DNA of 64,000 nucleotides, taken from assembly GCA_030077755.1 (NCBI GenBank), contig JAQJZZ010000013.1, positions 806,001-870,000 on the forward strand, in the 5' to 3' direction. Positions 10,687-20,836 of this stretch are shown one piece after another (the stretch's first letter is position 1; every line of letters starts with the position of its first letter). The notes beneath the pieces are model-generated. The model was not told where the DNA came from and ran no database searches. It saw nothing but the letters and a program-made list of their open reading frames with translations. The position numbers and the translations under genes are program-made. The DNA is from Filosporella fistucella (taxonomy: Eukaryota; Ascomycota; Leotiomycetes; Helotiales).

Positions 10687-13600
10687 ATGGCGGAAGAATC
10701 CCATCATGATCCTGACGAACGAGATACATATGTATCAAACTATTCAGTGTTCACTTCTGATACGGAGCGTATCGACTTTCCCAGCGTTCCTGACAAATAC
10801 CATCATAACTTTATCTCTTTTGTTGCTCTTGCACACCAACTGGAGATCGACTTCATGGACGTGACATGGCAGCCGGCTCTGCATCTCCTTGGTGCTGGCG
10901 GGTCGAGCCAAATCCACGCATCGAATTTAGTAACAAAACAGCTTACTTTTGCCTTTAAGAGTACTATTCAGAGGCGCGGACGGCTTCAGTTGAGTCAGAT
11001 GGGCGCTGATCGGCAGCGATTTAGATCACTTGTCTCCGAAATCTTGGTCCTTCGTCATCCAGAAGTTCGCAATCACCCTAATATCACAAAACTCCTGGGA
11101 GTTTCTTGGGATGTTCGCAATAACTCGGTATGGCCGGTTCTGCTCTTCCCAAAAGCTGACGAGGGGAGTTTGGAAGACTTCATACATGGATCTAAAGGCA
11201 CGAACGCTTCTCTAGAAGAGTTGATTCGTATTTGTGCAGACGTTGCTTTGGGCCTAGATACGTTACATGGAAATAGTACGTTTTCGATTGGTTCGATCGA
11301 GTGGGTAGTCCTAATTGTGATGACTTAGACATCATTCATGGCGATCTAAACCCCAGAAACATTCTTATATCGAGAAACAAGCGCAGCTATGTGGCGAAAA
11401 TAACGGACTTTGAGTCTTCTTGCATTTGCGCTTCAGAAGGAGATCTTGTTTCCTTGCCCAAGACCATCCCGTGGGACCCCCCTGAATGGAGCGATAGATG
11501 GATCACATGCAAGGATGCGAAAGGAGTCGACGTATATGCCTTTGGCTTAGTTTGCTTCTTTACGATTTTCCAGACTGTCATCAGTGAGATATATACTGCC
11601 TGATAAAATTGAATACAGACTGACTGCCGTCAATTTAGGTGTAAAAGTTGTTGATATTTTGCCCAAGCTCAAAGCGAACAGCCGGATTATCCAGGAAGCC
11701 GGTGCTCTTATTGAAACGTTCGAGATTTCACCATTGCAGCGCGGCTACTTAAAAAGGTTTTTCGAACGTACCCTCTCTCAAGACCCAAAGGCTCGAGAAA
11801 CAGATTTCGAGAACCTTATTCGTCTCTTGTCGTTTGATGAGGATTTCATCCTGCTTGCTAAGAGGGGGAGAACAGAGGTCATTGCGTCTTTTCCAGAGCC
11901 TCATAACCTCACCACGGTAAACACTATAGATCATGGAAAGCGCCACGCAACGAAATACTGACAATGAGGCAGGTTACCAATGAGTTCGTTCACTTGGGAA
12001 TGTGCGACTATAGAGTCCGAACCTTTCTACATGAAAGCTTGGCACACGCCGCGAAAGATACAACATGCAAGGACTGTGCATTGCAAGCAGCCTTCTCTTT
12101 GGCTGTTGGGTTCAAAACATGCTTCTTCATACCACGCGACGAGCGCCTCGTTGATCAGTATCTTACCCAGAGTGGCCATTCGATTGTTGAGCTCGAAGAA
12201 AGAGTATCACAGGTAAAGGAAAACGCTAATCCACCACCACGCATCAGCGAAGCGATAAAAGAATACCAAGTTATTTTGAACAGCGAAGTTGTGGATATAT
12301 ACAGGACTAATGGAGTGCTAGCTCTCGCGGAAGCTCACCTGAGGCAGGAGGCTCAGGCACGAGGTGATGTTCTTGGAGAAGACCATCTTTTGACTCGTGA
12401 GGCGAAACTCCAACATTCTTCTATCTTGCAAGACATGGGCCACCAGACCGAAGCCGCGAGGCTGCTTGAGCAATTACAGCAGTCCTGTAAAGTCCTCGAA
12501 ATAGATGACACTGGGATATTGCGGCAACAGGCTATCCTTTCTGCCAACCAAGGAAGGTGGGCGCAAGCCGAAGCCCTGCTTACTACCGTAATTACTAGAA
12601 CAGAGCATACCTTCGATGAAGTGATAGACCAAGTTAATCGACTCACTGTAGTTAATGAGGGCTTGAAAAGGAAATACGAAGGCAAAGCCGAGGCTGAGAT
12701 TATCGCGGAAATGGGGGAAGCCATTGAGAACATGAGAGAGGTTTCGGGCGAGAGGAACATACTTCTTCTTGAGATGAGAATAGAAATGGGAAGTATCTAT
12801 CACGGTCAAGGTAAATATGGCCATGCTGTTGATACTATGCGCAAGGTGGTCGATCGGCTCCAGGAACAGCTTGGACGAGACCACATGACCACCATATCTG
12901 CCATGAATTCACTTGCCGGATCTCTGGTTATGCAGGGAGCCTTGTCGGAAGCCCTGGAGACTATCGTACTTGCTACGGCGCGAATGCGTAGGTTGGTTGG
13001 AGAAAATCACCGGCTTTTGCTCCAGAATGAGTTGTTGGTGGCCAAAATCCAGTCCTACTTGGGACTCACTGAGAAGCCTCTCAAGATCTACAAGAGCGTC
13101 ATCGAAAGGCAAACAAAGGCGATGGGTGTATCGCATCTAGATACTCTCACCAGCGAGAAAGCATTGGCTCAGTACTACATGGACCGGCAACAGTATGAGT
13201 CTGCTTTGAGTGTACTGGAAGGTGTCGTACAAAAAAGCGAGTCCAGTCTCGGCATCCGGCAACCCTTCACAATCAAGAGCCGAAAATTGCTAGGCCAGGT
13301 ACTTGAAAGCATGGGGAAAATTGACCTCTCGATTGAATTACTCTCAATCGCAGTCAAGGACACCCGTGAGCTTCTCGGAGAATCACATCCAGACACAGTG
13401 TCTGCCCGTGTCGCGCTATGCAGTGCGCTCCGTGTGAAAGGAAAGCTGCAAGAGGCAGAAAACATATGCATAGAATCGTTGGAAACTTTGGAACATATTT
13501 ACGGGAAGAATCACCCAGTCACCCTGGCTGCGCTGGAAAGGCTTGCTGCCATTCGCTCTGATCAGGACAGGCAGGATGAAGCATCAGAACTGCTGAGGCG

Positions 13601-14273
13601 CGCTATAGCCATCTCTGATGATACTACAGGGCAGGATAGTCGCGAGACTATTCATCTGCTGTCTATGTTATCAAAGACAACGACCAACATGAAGGAACAG
13701 AAAGAGCTGTGTTTGCGCATTTTGGCTTCAGAAAAGAGGAGGCTCGAGTCTGCCAAAAAAGCCACTGTTACTGATACGAATCAAATTGCAATGAGTTTCG
13801 TAAGGCAGAAACGATGGAAAGAGGCTTTAGAAATTCTGAACAAGGCACTTCCCCTCTCGAAGGAGATATTTGGACAAAATCATGAGATGACGATAAACCT
13901 TTTGGGGAATGTTACGATTTGCTATGTTGGGCTAGGTGACTTGAGTTCGGCAAAAGATATCATCGAGGGCGTTCTAATGACTCTCCGGGAGAACATGCTA
14001 GAAGATAGCCCTGCTGGTCTGAATCAGAGAGCAAATTTGGCGTCGGTCCTTATGAGAATGGGCAGGCTAGAAGAGGCTCGCTCTTTGAACGAGTCTTTGT
14101 TGACAATAATGAAGGTAAGGTACGGGGCAACCCACCCCGATACATTGCGGATAATGAATAATCTGGTGGCTACAAATTCAAGGCAAGGCAGCACACAGTC
14201 GGAAGCTCACGATTTATTGTACCAACTCACGCAAGCCATGGAGGAACTGGACGCTGGTCGCGATGCTGTCTAG
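10687..14273 (+). CDS. protein kinase-like domain fused to a TPR array
   Basis: Four exons: 10687-11275, 11329-11583, 11639-11916 and 11973-14273. The phases join to 1140 aa. Residues about 65-370 form a kinase fold: a glycine-rich loop (LGAGGSSQIH), a beta-3 lysine in FAFKST near residue 90, and the catalytic loop IIHGDLNPRNILI near 199, where the usual HRD is HGD but Asp and Asn are kept. The metal-binding motif is DFE instead of DFG (KITDFESS, near 223), so activity is doubtful. From about residue 440 to the C-terminus there are many 42-residue TPR repeats of the kinesin-light-chain/TPR_12 type, marked by LGxxHPDT signatures such as LGESHPDTVSARVAL and YGATHPDTLRIMNNL. In fungi this kind of array usually sits behind an NB-ARC or NACHT domain. 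Here a kinase-like domain takes that place. The gene faces the kinase-pseudokinase gene tail to tail, 218 bp apart. The substrate is unknown. Confidence 0.85.
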
Positions 14274-14491
14274 ACTTTCTTGGCATCCCAGAGATTGAAG
14301 ACAAATGAGAAGCAAACGTCAAAGGCAAGAATTGCCAATAATCCTGTTTGAAGCATACTAGTTCTTTTTTGGGTTATACTTCACGGAATAGTAGTTTTTG
14401 GCACCGGTTTGCATTTGAGAGTTCCGGAAATATACTCAGTATCAATAATGGACTGGACTCTCTTTCCAGTGGAGGGGAATCAGGAGAGTTG

Positions 14492-17429
14492 CTATGAACC
14501 GCCTTCAGTTTCCCTGCTTGAATACTGAGACTCCGAGTGATGAATTGAAAGACATTGAAAGAGTGGCTCTACGACCATGCTCTGAAATGCATACCAAGCT
14601 GGTTCAGATTGATCACCTTTTGTGAACAGCTCACATCCCGCTATGCATGTTCTGACTACATCTCTGTAGACTTTGCCCATGTAGGACCCTAAAGACGGCA
14701 CCATTTCATCTAATAGATACTTTCGTATCTCGCTGGCTGTGGCCGTTTCCATTCCTTTCGTCATGCTCGATAATGTTCTCCATAAGCCTAATTCCAGGAG
14801 GACGATGCCAAGACTGAAGTAGTCAAATTCTTCTCTAAATCGTAGTGAAGGGTTCCCCAAACGGTATTCTGGGTGTTGGTAATCTCTGACTTTCATGTCT
14901 GGGGAAGGGCCTACTGTGAATGCGTAGTCGTTGTTTTCTCGACTATGATTAAATCCAATCAAGTAAGGGTGCGAGAAAGACAGGGCTAGCTCTTCACCAG
15001 AATCGGGAAAGTAAATAATGTTATAGGAGGAAATTCCCTTGTGCAGCCAGTTGGCTTTGTGAAACTTGAGGAGTGCATACACTAAAGTATGCGCTACCAC
15101 AAAGATCTCGCCAAGCAGAGGGCGTTGCGGTCGAGGTTTAGTGCGACGAATAAACTCTACTAGCGTGATCGGAGTCGATCCTGTGCCTATGTCTGAGGTG
15201 GGGGGAGGTCTCTCATATATCAGACCGAAAGAGTGCTGGCCTAGCAGATGGCAGAAATTCACACATCGCAATACGGGGAATGATGATGTGCTGAGCTGTG
15301 AGAGGATAGAGACCAGACCATCAACGCGGAGTACGAGTTCATCAAACCTGTTGTCCCACTCATCTTCGTATTCGAGGACTTCTACAACAACAGAAATGTG
15401 TTTTCCCGACTTTGTGGTGAGAACACCGAGCAGGGCTGAGCCAATATCTACTTGGTCACGTATCGTCGCATCTATTAGAAAGCTCTCGCCTTGGTTTCTG
15501 AGAGTCTCCACAGATGACATCGCCTGCTTCATCGAAAGCAGCAGCTGAAGTTGTCGGTATGGCGGTTTTCCTAAACCGATTCGATAACGCGTGAGGTCAC
15601 TATTATTCTGGCCGAGTATGATTTGATTCAGTTTGCTTTCCATTTTGCGAAGAGTGGTGTCGCTTTGTGTATTCCAAACATCGTTGACAAGCTCACGTAA
15701 ACGGTGGTACACTGGGTAGTTGCATCGCTCCGCTGACTCACCCATAACGAGGCTGGCTTGCAGCCGCATCTCCGCAGCAATAGACTGTAGTGTGTTCATG
15801 GCCTTGTTAATATGGATACTTCCTTCATTGGTAAGAAACCAAGAGTGCTGGCGTTGCTGAGCATCATTGCTGAGCCCAACCATCTCACACCATATCTCAA
15901 ATCGGATACATTCGATCCGGAGAGGATAGTCGGGCGTCCCTTTTAGGGTGACTATCGGGTCATATATACTGGTGATGAGCGCCCTCTGTGCCAATATAAA
16001 CAATCGTGCCGAGACGCGATGTGCGTTGGGTCGGTCGCAAACCATGAATGCAAGCATATCGTTTACAAGAGCTAGTAGCCCCTGCCTACTCTCTGATGCT
16101 GGGCTCATGCTCCTCAGTTGTCCAAGCCATCTTGATACGGTAGGACTTGGTTTGGACCCACTGTGAAAGGGCCGCATGGTTAGGAAGCCGCCAAAGGTAA
16201 TTTTCCGAGCCTGTGAGAACTCCCCCACGCCGGCATATCCAAGCTCGACATAAGTAGCAATTTCAGACAGGATACAGCCAAATGACCAAATATCACTCCC
16301 CCTTCCAGTACTATTTTTGGACAGGTCGCCTTCAAGATCCTGGCATTCCGGGGCCAGATAGTCTGACGTTCCACCTTTGAAGGTCGATCTGGATCCTTGA
16401 GTTATCAGTTTCAACCGAGAAAGCCCAAAGTCTGCCAGGATTAATTTATTGCCTTTAACCAGTATGTTACTTGGCTTCAAATCGTAGTGGCACCCAACCA
16501 TGCTTAGATCATCCTCTTCGTAAAAGTAGTTGTGAACGTGGGCGATGGCAGAAGCGAGGCCATGAAGGGCTTGAAACAAAGACTCATCAGCTTTAAAAAC
16601 AGGCGGTCGCGGGCGAGAAAGTAGATCGCCCATGGTGAAGTCTGCTGGCGCAAACAGAAAGAATGGGGTCTGACCCATGGTGTAAGAAGTGTAGAACGGG
16701 ACGATATTTGGGTGGTTTAAACATCTAAGCATTGAAAGGATATATCTCTCTCTTTCAAACTCGGCGCTGCTCGAGTCTATAGGCGTTTTGAGTTCCTTAA
16801 GGACCGCTTCGACCTACAGATAATCAGGTTGGTGTGAGCACTCATAGAGGGGTTTGGCGAATGAACTATTGTTCGCCTGAGGAGGGGAGGATGTGATAGA
16901 ATACCTCATTTTGTCCTGCATGTTCGATATCCTGGTGAGATTCTTTGAGAAAAACTCTAGAAACTTTACCATATGCTCCACTAGCAATAACTTCGACTTT
17001 CACGAACGGCAAGATGGTCTTGCTATTGAGATGTCGATGGTGCATGTTTACCCCAAAGATCGGAGCGCAAAACTGCCACTGAATGTCGTAAAAATCTCTG
17101 TAATCAGCAGAAATGATCCGCTGAAGAGTTTGCTCATCAAAAGGCAGGGCGGAGTCGATGGTCTTGGTAAGAAAGCTATCGAGCTCCAAAAAGTGCATTA
17201 TGGCAGCCTCGCGTTGAAGGATACAGAGGATGGCGAAGACTCGTCTACCTCCATCCAGTATTGCTTGAAGGGCCTCCTTCCTTTGATATACCTCGATATC
17301 TCCGCCCCGAAGAACTTCGGCAATTGTTTCTTCATCAAGAGTGCGCTCAAGGTCTTTCCAAGGGACGAATTCAAGCCCGGTTGCGGACATAACCCGTAGG
17401 TTACAGATTTTTTGCTTGATGTCTGACAT
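14492..17429 (-). CDS. tandem protein kinase-pseudokinase
   Basis: Two exons (17429-16905 and 16813-14492) around an intron at 16814-16904 give 948 aa. After a 140-residue alpha-helical leader comes a complete-looking kinase domain: Gly loop IASGAYGKV near 150, beta-3 Lys in AVLKELK near 181, alpha-C Glu in EFERER, catalytic loop CHYDLKPSNILV (Asp near 286), DFG near 303 and LAPE near 335. A linker follows. A second kinase-like fold (about residues 660-920) has lost its catalytic residues: HRD is replaced by WLHKGISSYNII, and DFG by LIGFNHSRE. It keeps FDYFSLGIVLLELGLW. That second fold resembles the C-terminal pseudokinase-like region of fungal HeLo/prion-inhibition proteins (from memory). 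The first in-frame ATG is at 17429; upstream codons are open but lack an ATG. Inferred role: cytosolic signalling. Confidence 0.85.
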
Positions 17430-17837
17430 GATTTTTTTCGAGATAAGAAAGCAAATCTTGCAGCATCTCAGGTTGAAGAGCCACCCGTGGGCCCTTAAGG
17501 AATTGGAATTGCACGACCGTATGAAGTTCGGTTTCCAAAGAAGCAGAAGCAGAAGCAGTAGCGAGAAGGGCGTGTTGATGCTCCGCACATAACTATGTTC
17601 CTCATGGATGAGGTGATATGCAGCCTGTCGCCCAGTTCTTTGTGGCTAGTATCTGGCCTTCAGCCTTAACGTATGATTTGCCTGTCACCTGCGTTGATGC
17701 CTCAGTCCATTCCTTCATCGCGATGTTCTGGAGAGGAGCTGACCAGCTGGTGCAAATTGGGGTAGTCATACATGTTGACGCTTTCATCTATTTATTTGAA
17801 ACTTCCCAGCATCGACCACTACAGGTGCAGAAGCAAA
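17430..17837. promoter_or_regulatory. divergent intergenic region between the kinase-pseudokinase and the 80-aa gene
   Basis: 408 bases separate two start codons on opposite strands. It holds a CT/GA-rich stretch with repeated AGCAGA units near 17541. Open frames on both strands are short and lack family features, so this is best read as a shared promoter region. Confidence 0.4.
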
Positions 17838-18195
17838 ATGACGGTTCAGAGGCTTGACGCACGATATGTTGACTTGCAAAAGCTTGTCCAGCTTCTGCGA
17901 TCGACATTTGGAGCAGGGAACTTCTTGATTGACACAGAGGTACAGTACCGTATTCCACGCCCCCTCGGCCGTGCAACTCAACAACTACTGACGCGTTACC
18001 TAGCACGATGGAGACAAAGTCATCTTAACCATCCCGAGGACCCTCACCGAGGCGAGTTACATTATCGACTGGTCAGAGGTCGCTCTGCTAACATAACGCG
18101 TCTCAGGAAGAACAAGGGAAAGTCAGGATTTGAAGGCAGAGCAGAGCCTTCGCGAGCGACCTGATCCTCCGAGGAAGCGACGTGGTGTAGCATAA
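17838..18195 (+). CDS. 80-aa protein with FGAGNF motif, function unknown
   Basis: Inferred model with three exons: 17838-17939, 18004-18055 and 18107-18195. Intron 1 is GTACAG...CCTAG. Intron 2 (18056-18106) has a GTTACA donor and a textbook TGCTAAC branch site 15 bases before its acceptor. The phases add up to 81 codons. The product begins MTVQRLDARYVDLQKLVQLL. It carries TFGAGNFLID followed by DKVILTIPRTLTEA, a compact alpha-beta pattern, and ends in a basic tail (PPRKRRGVA). If intron 2 is not removed, translation stops at 18096 instead, giving 65 aa. I do not recognise the family. The gene ends about 95 bp before the left terminal repeat of the Fot-like transposon. Confidence 0.5.
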
Positions 18196-18290
18196 AAAAT
18201 GGTCATTGAAATGTGTGGGAGTAAAGGGAGTGTAGGATTTGTGTATATTATGAGGAGTAATGAATGATTCCAGGAGAAGCAGACACTAGG

Positions 18291-18335
18291 AGTACTCGTC
18301 ATCCCACTTACGTTCCCACCCCACCAACATTCCCA
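18291..18335 (+). repeat. left terminal inverted repeat of the Fot-like element
   Basis: Contains ACTCGTCATCCCACTTAC followed by CCCACCCCACCAACATTCCC. It pairs with the reverse complement of 20389-20433 with a one-base gap and a handful of mismatches. Confidence 0.8.
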
Positions 18336-18419
18336 CATTTTTACTCACCACCACCAAATCTTCAAAACTTAATAACTCTACCAAAGTTCACTCCATTATA
18401 ATAAAAAATACACCAAAAT

Positions 18420-20348
18420 GGATATCCGCCCCTAGGGCAACTACCCTTATATTTTGAAAATAACTACCTATAGCATTGTAGTGTTTTTACTGCTCTTCCC
18501 CCTGAAGTTTACCGAGGAGGGGTTTTTACTACCTCCTCTTGCCTACTAGGAAAATCAAACCTTATAACCTTCTTACTCTTACTCAAAGATTTGCGTGCTT
18601 TAGGAGCAGTATTTAAATGCTTCCCATCAATCTTTTTAGCTGCTTTTGCAGGCTCTGTTATAGCTAATTTTGCACCTTACAGGGCCTTTTTCTCAGCTGC
18701 CTCTGCAACGCCCTTTCCTTGTTTTCTCTTACGTCCTTCAGTTTTTTACTAGCAGCCTGCTCCTTCCTTTACACTTTTGCCTCCTTTTCAGCCTATACTA
18801 CCCGTGCGCGCTGAATCCTAGAGGGAGAGAAGAACTGAGGCCCAGTATCTTCTTTCCCAACTAAATTAAGCCTTTTACCTTTTTCTCTCTTCTTCTTTTT
18901 AATCCTTAAGCTCTCTATTAAACCCTCTTTAGTGATATCATCAAATGAGTATTGTGAGGAAAGCTTGAACTTGGCCTTAAAAAGGAAGTTGACTTTAGTA
19001 GGCGTAGGAGCTTTCTTATATACTTGCTAAAGGTGTCGTATAGATTTCGAAGTAAGAGGCGTTTTCAGTCGAATATAGAGTGAAATAGACGACTTTTGTG
19101 GAGCAGTATGAGCAGGGCGAGTGATAGTTGCAAGAATAGAAGAAGAATCCTGAGGCTAAATACCACTTTTCGCAAAAGCACTCTTTATATTTGCTTCTAT
19201 AAAAGAAGCCTTCCAAGCACTACGAAATAACCCCAAAAAAGCCTATTACTTAAGGATATCAAGCCTAGCCATCTAGTCATAAGTTTATTGTATTCTTGCC
19301 TATATGCAGTAGAGAGAGGCGAAAAGCAACCAACATCAAGAGGCTGTAATCGATGCGTAGAGTAAGGAGGAAGAATTAAAACCAAAATGCGAAGAGAATC
19401 GCACTTATTAAGAAATACCATATTAACGTGAGAAGAATGCCCATCAACAATTAATAAAGGCCACCTATTTTCAGCTAACCCACGCGTATAGCGGTCAAAT
19501 ACTTTGTTCCAAGTGCTTAAGACCAAAAGCATTAGTACTCCATCCATTACTCAATATACCAAAGTATGTCTTATCTCTTTCACTTAATTCCTCTAACCCA
19601 GAGTCTTGCAGGTCATGGCCTTCACCCTTATAAATGAGAGTAGGAGGGAGAGCTCTTCTAATTGCAGATATTCAGACTAAAAGAGTAATAAACTACCTGC
19701 AACCGTGTTGTACTGCCTAGCGTATTCTCCCTAAATCATAAGCTTCTTTAGACATAATCCTGACAAGGATTATGCCTAACCCAATCAAGAAGCCCTTTTC
19801 ATCCCAGTTATATATGTTTTCCGCAGTGAGGTTGCACTTTTCGATTGCGAAGATAAGCTATAGGAGAACTCACTATATACTTCTATAAAATGCGATATAT
19901 TAACAAAACGCAAAAACCAACGCGTACTAAATCAAAAAAGCACTTATAAACAAGTAAATATTCCCCCTTAACGCGCAAATTATCAATATATCGCAGATGC
20001 ATACTTTTCAGCTCCTCCTTATAGCGCTTCACAAATAGCGCATGTCAATTCTTACTAATACCCTCCCCAATTATCTCCTCTGCAAAGTTTTTAACCATTT
20101 CTGAAGTAGGAGGGATTCCACGGTCCGTAAGCTTATTGATCTGTTTTACTAATTCTGCTTCTTGCACAGAATTAAGTAATTAGCGGTGTTCAGAGAGGCA
20201 GGTAGCCCTGGAGGTAGTTTGCCCTTTAAACCGTTTTGAAAGAGTAGTGCGTTCCACATCAAACTCTTCAGCAGTTTTCTTGAGATTTAGACGCTCCTGG
20301 GCGCGTAATGAAGCAAGAGCTGCGTCGATATTACCGTTGAAAGGCATT
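18420..20348 (-). pseudogene. pogo/Fot1-like transposase pseudogene
   Basis: On the minus strand, the N-terminus starts MPFNGNIDAALASLRAQE with an HTH (KKTAEEFDVERTTLSKRF). A CENP-B/Tc5-like segment follows (ELVKQINKLTDRGIPPTSEM, near 20170-20100). All three DDE motifs can still be read: NIYNWDEKGFLIG near 19835-19790, LLIVDGHSSHVN near 19460, and STHRLQPLDVGCF near 19340. They lie in a frame interrupted by many stop codons. The Lys/Ala-rich tail typical of Fot1 transposases is recognisable at about 18900-18500, also interrupted. It is not a functional protein. Confidence 0.85.
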
Positions 20349-20388
20349 TTGTGTGAAGTTGAAGTTGTATAAAAAGAAGAAGAATTTT

Positions 20389-20433
20389 GGGAATTTTGGT
20401 GGGGTGGGGAGTAAGTGGGGTGACGAGTATTCT
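20389..20433 (-). repeat. right terminal inverted repeat of the Fot-like element
   Basis: The plus strand reads GGTGGGGTGGGGAGTAAGTG then GGGTGACGAGTATT, the inverted partner of the repeat at 18291-18335. Confidence 0.8.
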
Positions 20434-20836
20434 GCCTCAGGCAGGGAGCTTTACAATGCACGTCAGGCTAATTCCCTCCTATCACCTATAACTTCGCAAT
20501 GAGAGCCTCAGACCAACGGTTTCAAGCATAATATATGTTTCTACTTACCTGACCTATCATCTGGAAAATACTAAGAACTTCCAGAAATTCCGATTGGGCG
20601 TTCAGTTAGGCGTTGGGTTGGGCATTAGGTTAGGCTGCCAGCTCTGCACTTCGAGGGTGGGCTGATGGTGTGTGGAATGAGAGGGAGGGAATTGCAGCCT
20701 GTGCGGTAATTAACACACCTTATTCTTATTCTTCTTCTCTTTCTTCTTTCATCCTTTTTTCTTACATCATTTCTTCTCGAAATACACGCTGGACCTTCTT
20801 CCCAGCATTCTTAAAGCACTCCAACTTCGTGGCTAA
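20434..20836. promoter_or_regulatory. upstream region of the CorA-like gene
   Basis: Contains a degenerate direct repeat around 20595-20640 (GGCGTT, GGGTTGGGC, TTAGGTTAGGC) and a pyrimidine-rich TTCTTATTCTTCTTCTC tract at 20725-20760 just before the gene. No ORF is seen. Confidence 0.4.

Larger units (their letters stand above)
18291..20433 (-). mobile_element. Fot/pogo-type DNA transposon, decayed
   Basis: The element is bounded by inverted repeats of about 45 bp that agree at about 40 positions: AGTACTCGTCATCCCACTTA on the left and its inverted partner AATACTCGTCACCCCACTTA on the right. The interior carries a broken transposase on the minus strand. It is about 2.1 kb, the usual size for Fot1-like elements. 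TA dinucleotides lie at both outer ends (CTAGG and AGTATT), consistent with a TA target duplication, but the exact boundary is uncertain by a few bases. The sequence is TA-rich and full of stops, which fits RIP or long neutral decay. Confidence 0.85.

Noticed and set aside
17430..17588. N-terminal extension of the kinase-pseudokinase with a Leu-rich start
   Set aside because: The open frame has no ATG upstream of 17429; the first codon counted at 17588 is GTG.
20595..20640. Possible interstitial telomere repeat (TTAGGTTAGGC, GGGTTGGGC)
   Set aside because: The units are irregular and never form tandem TTAGGG; more likely degenerate GC-skewed promoter sequence.
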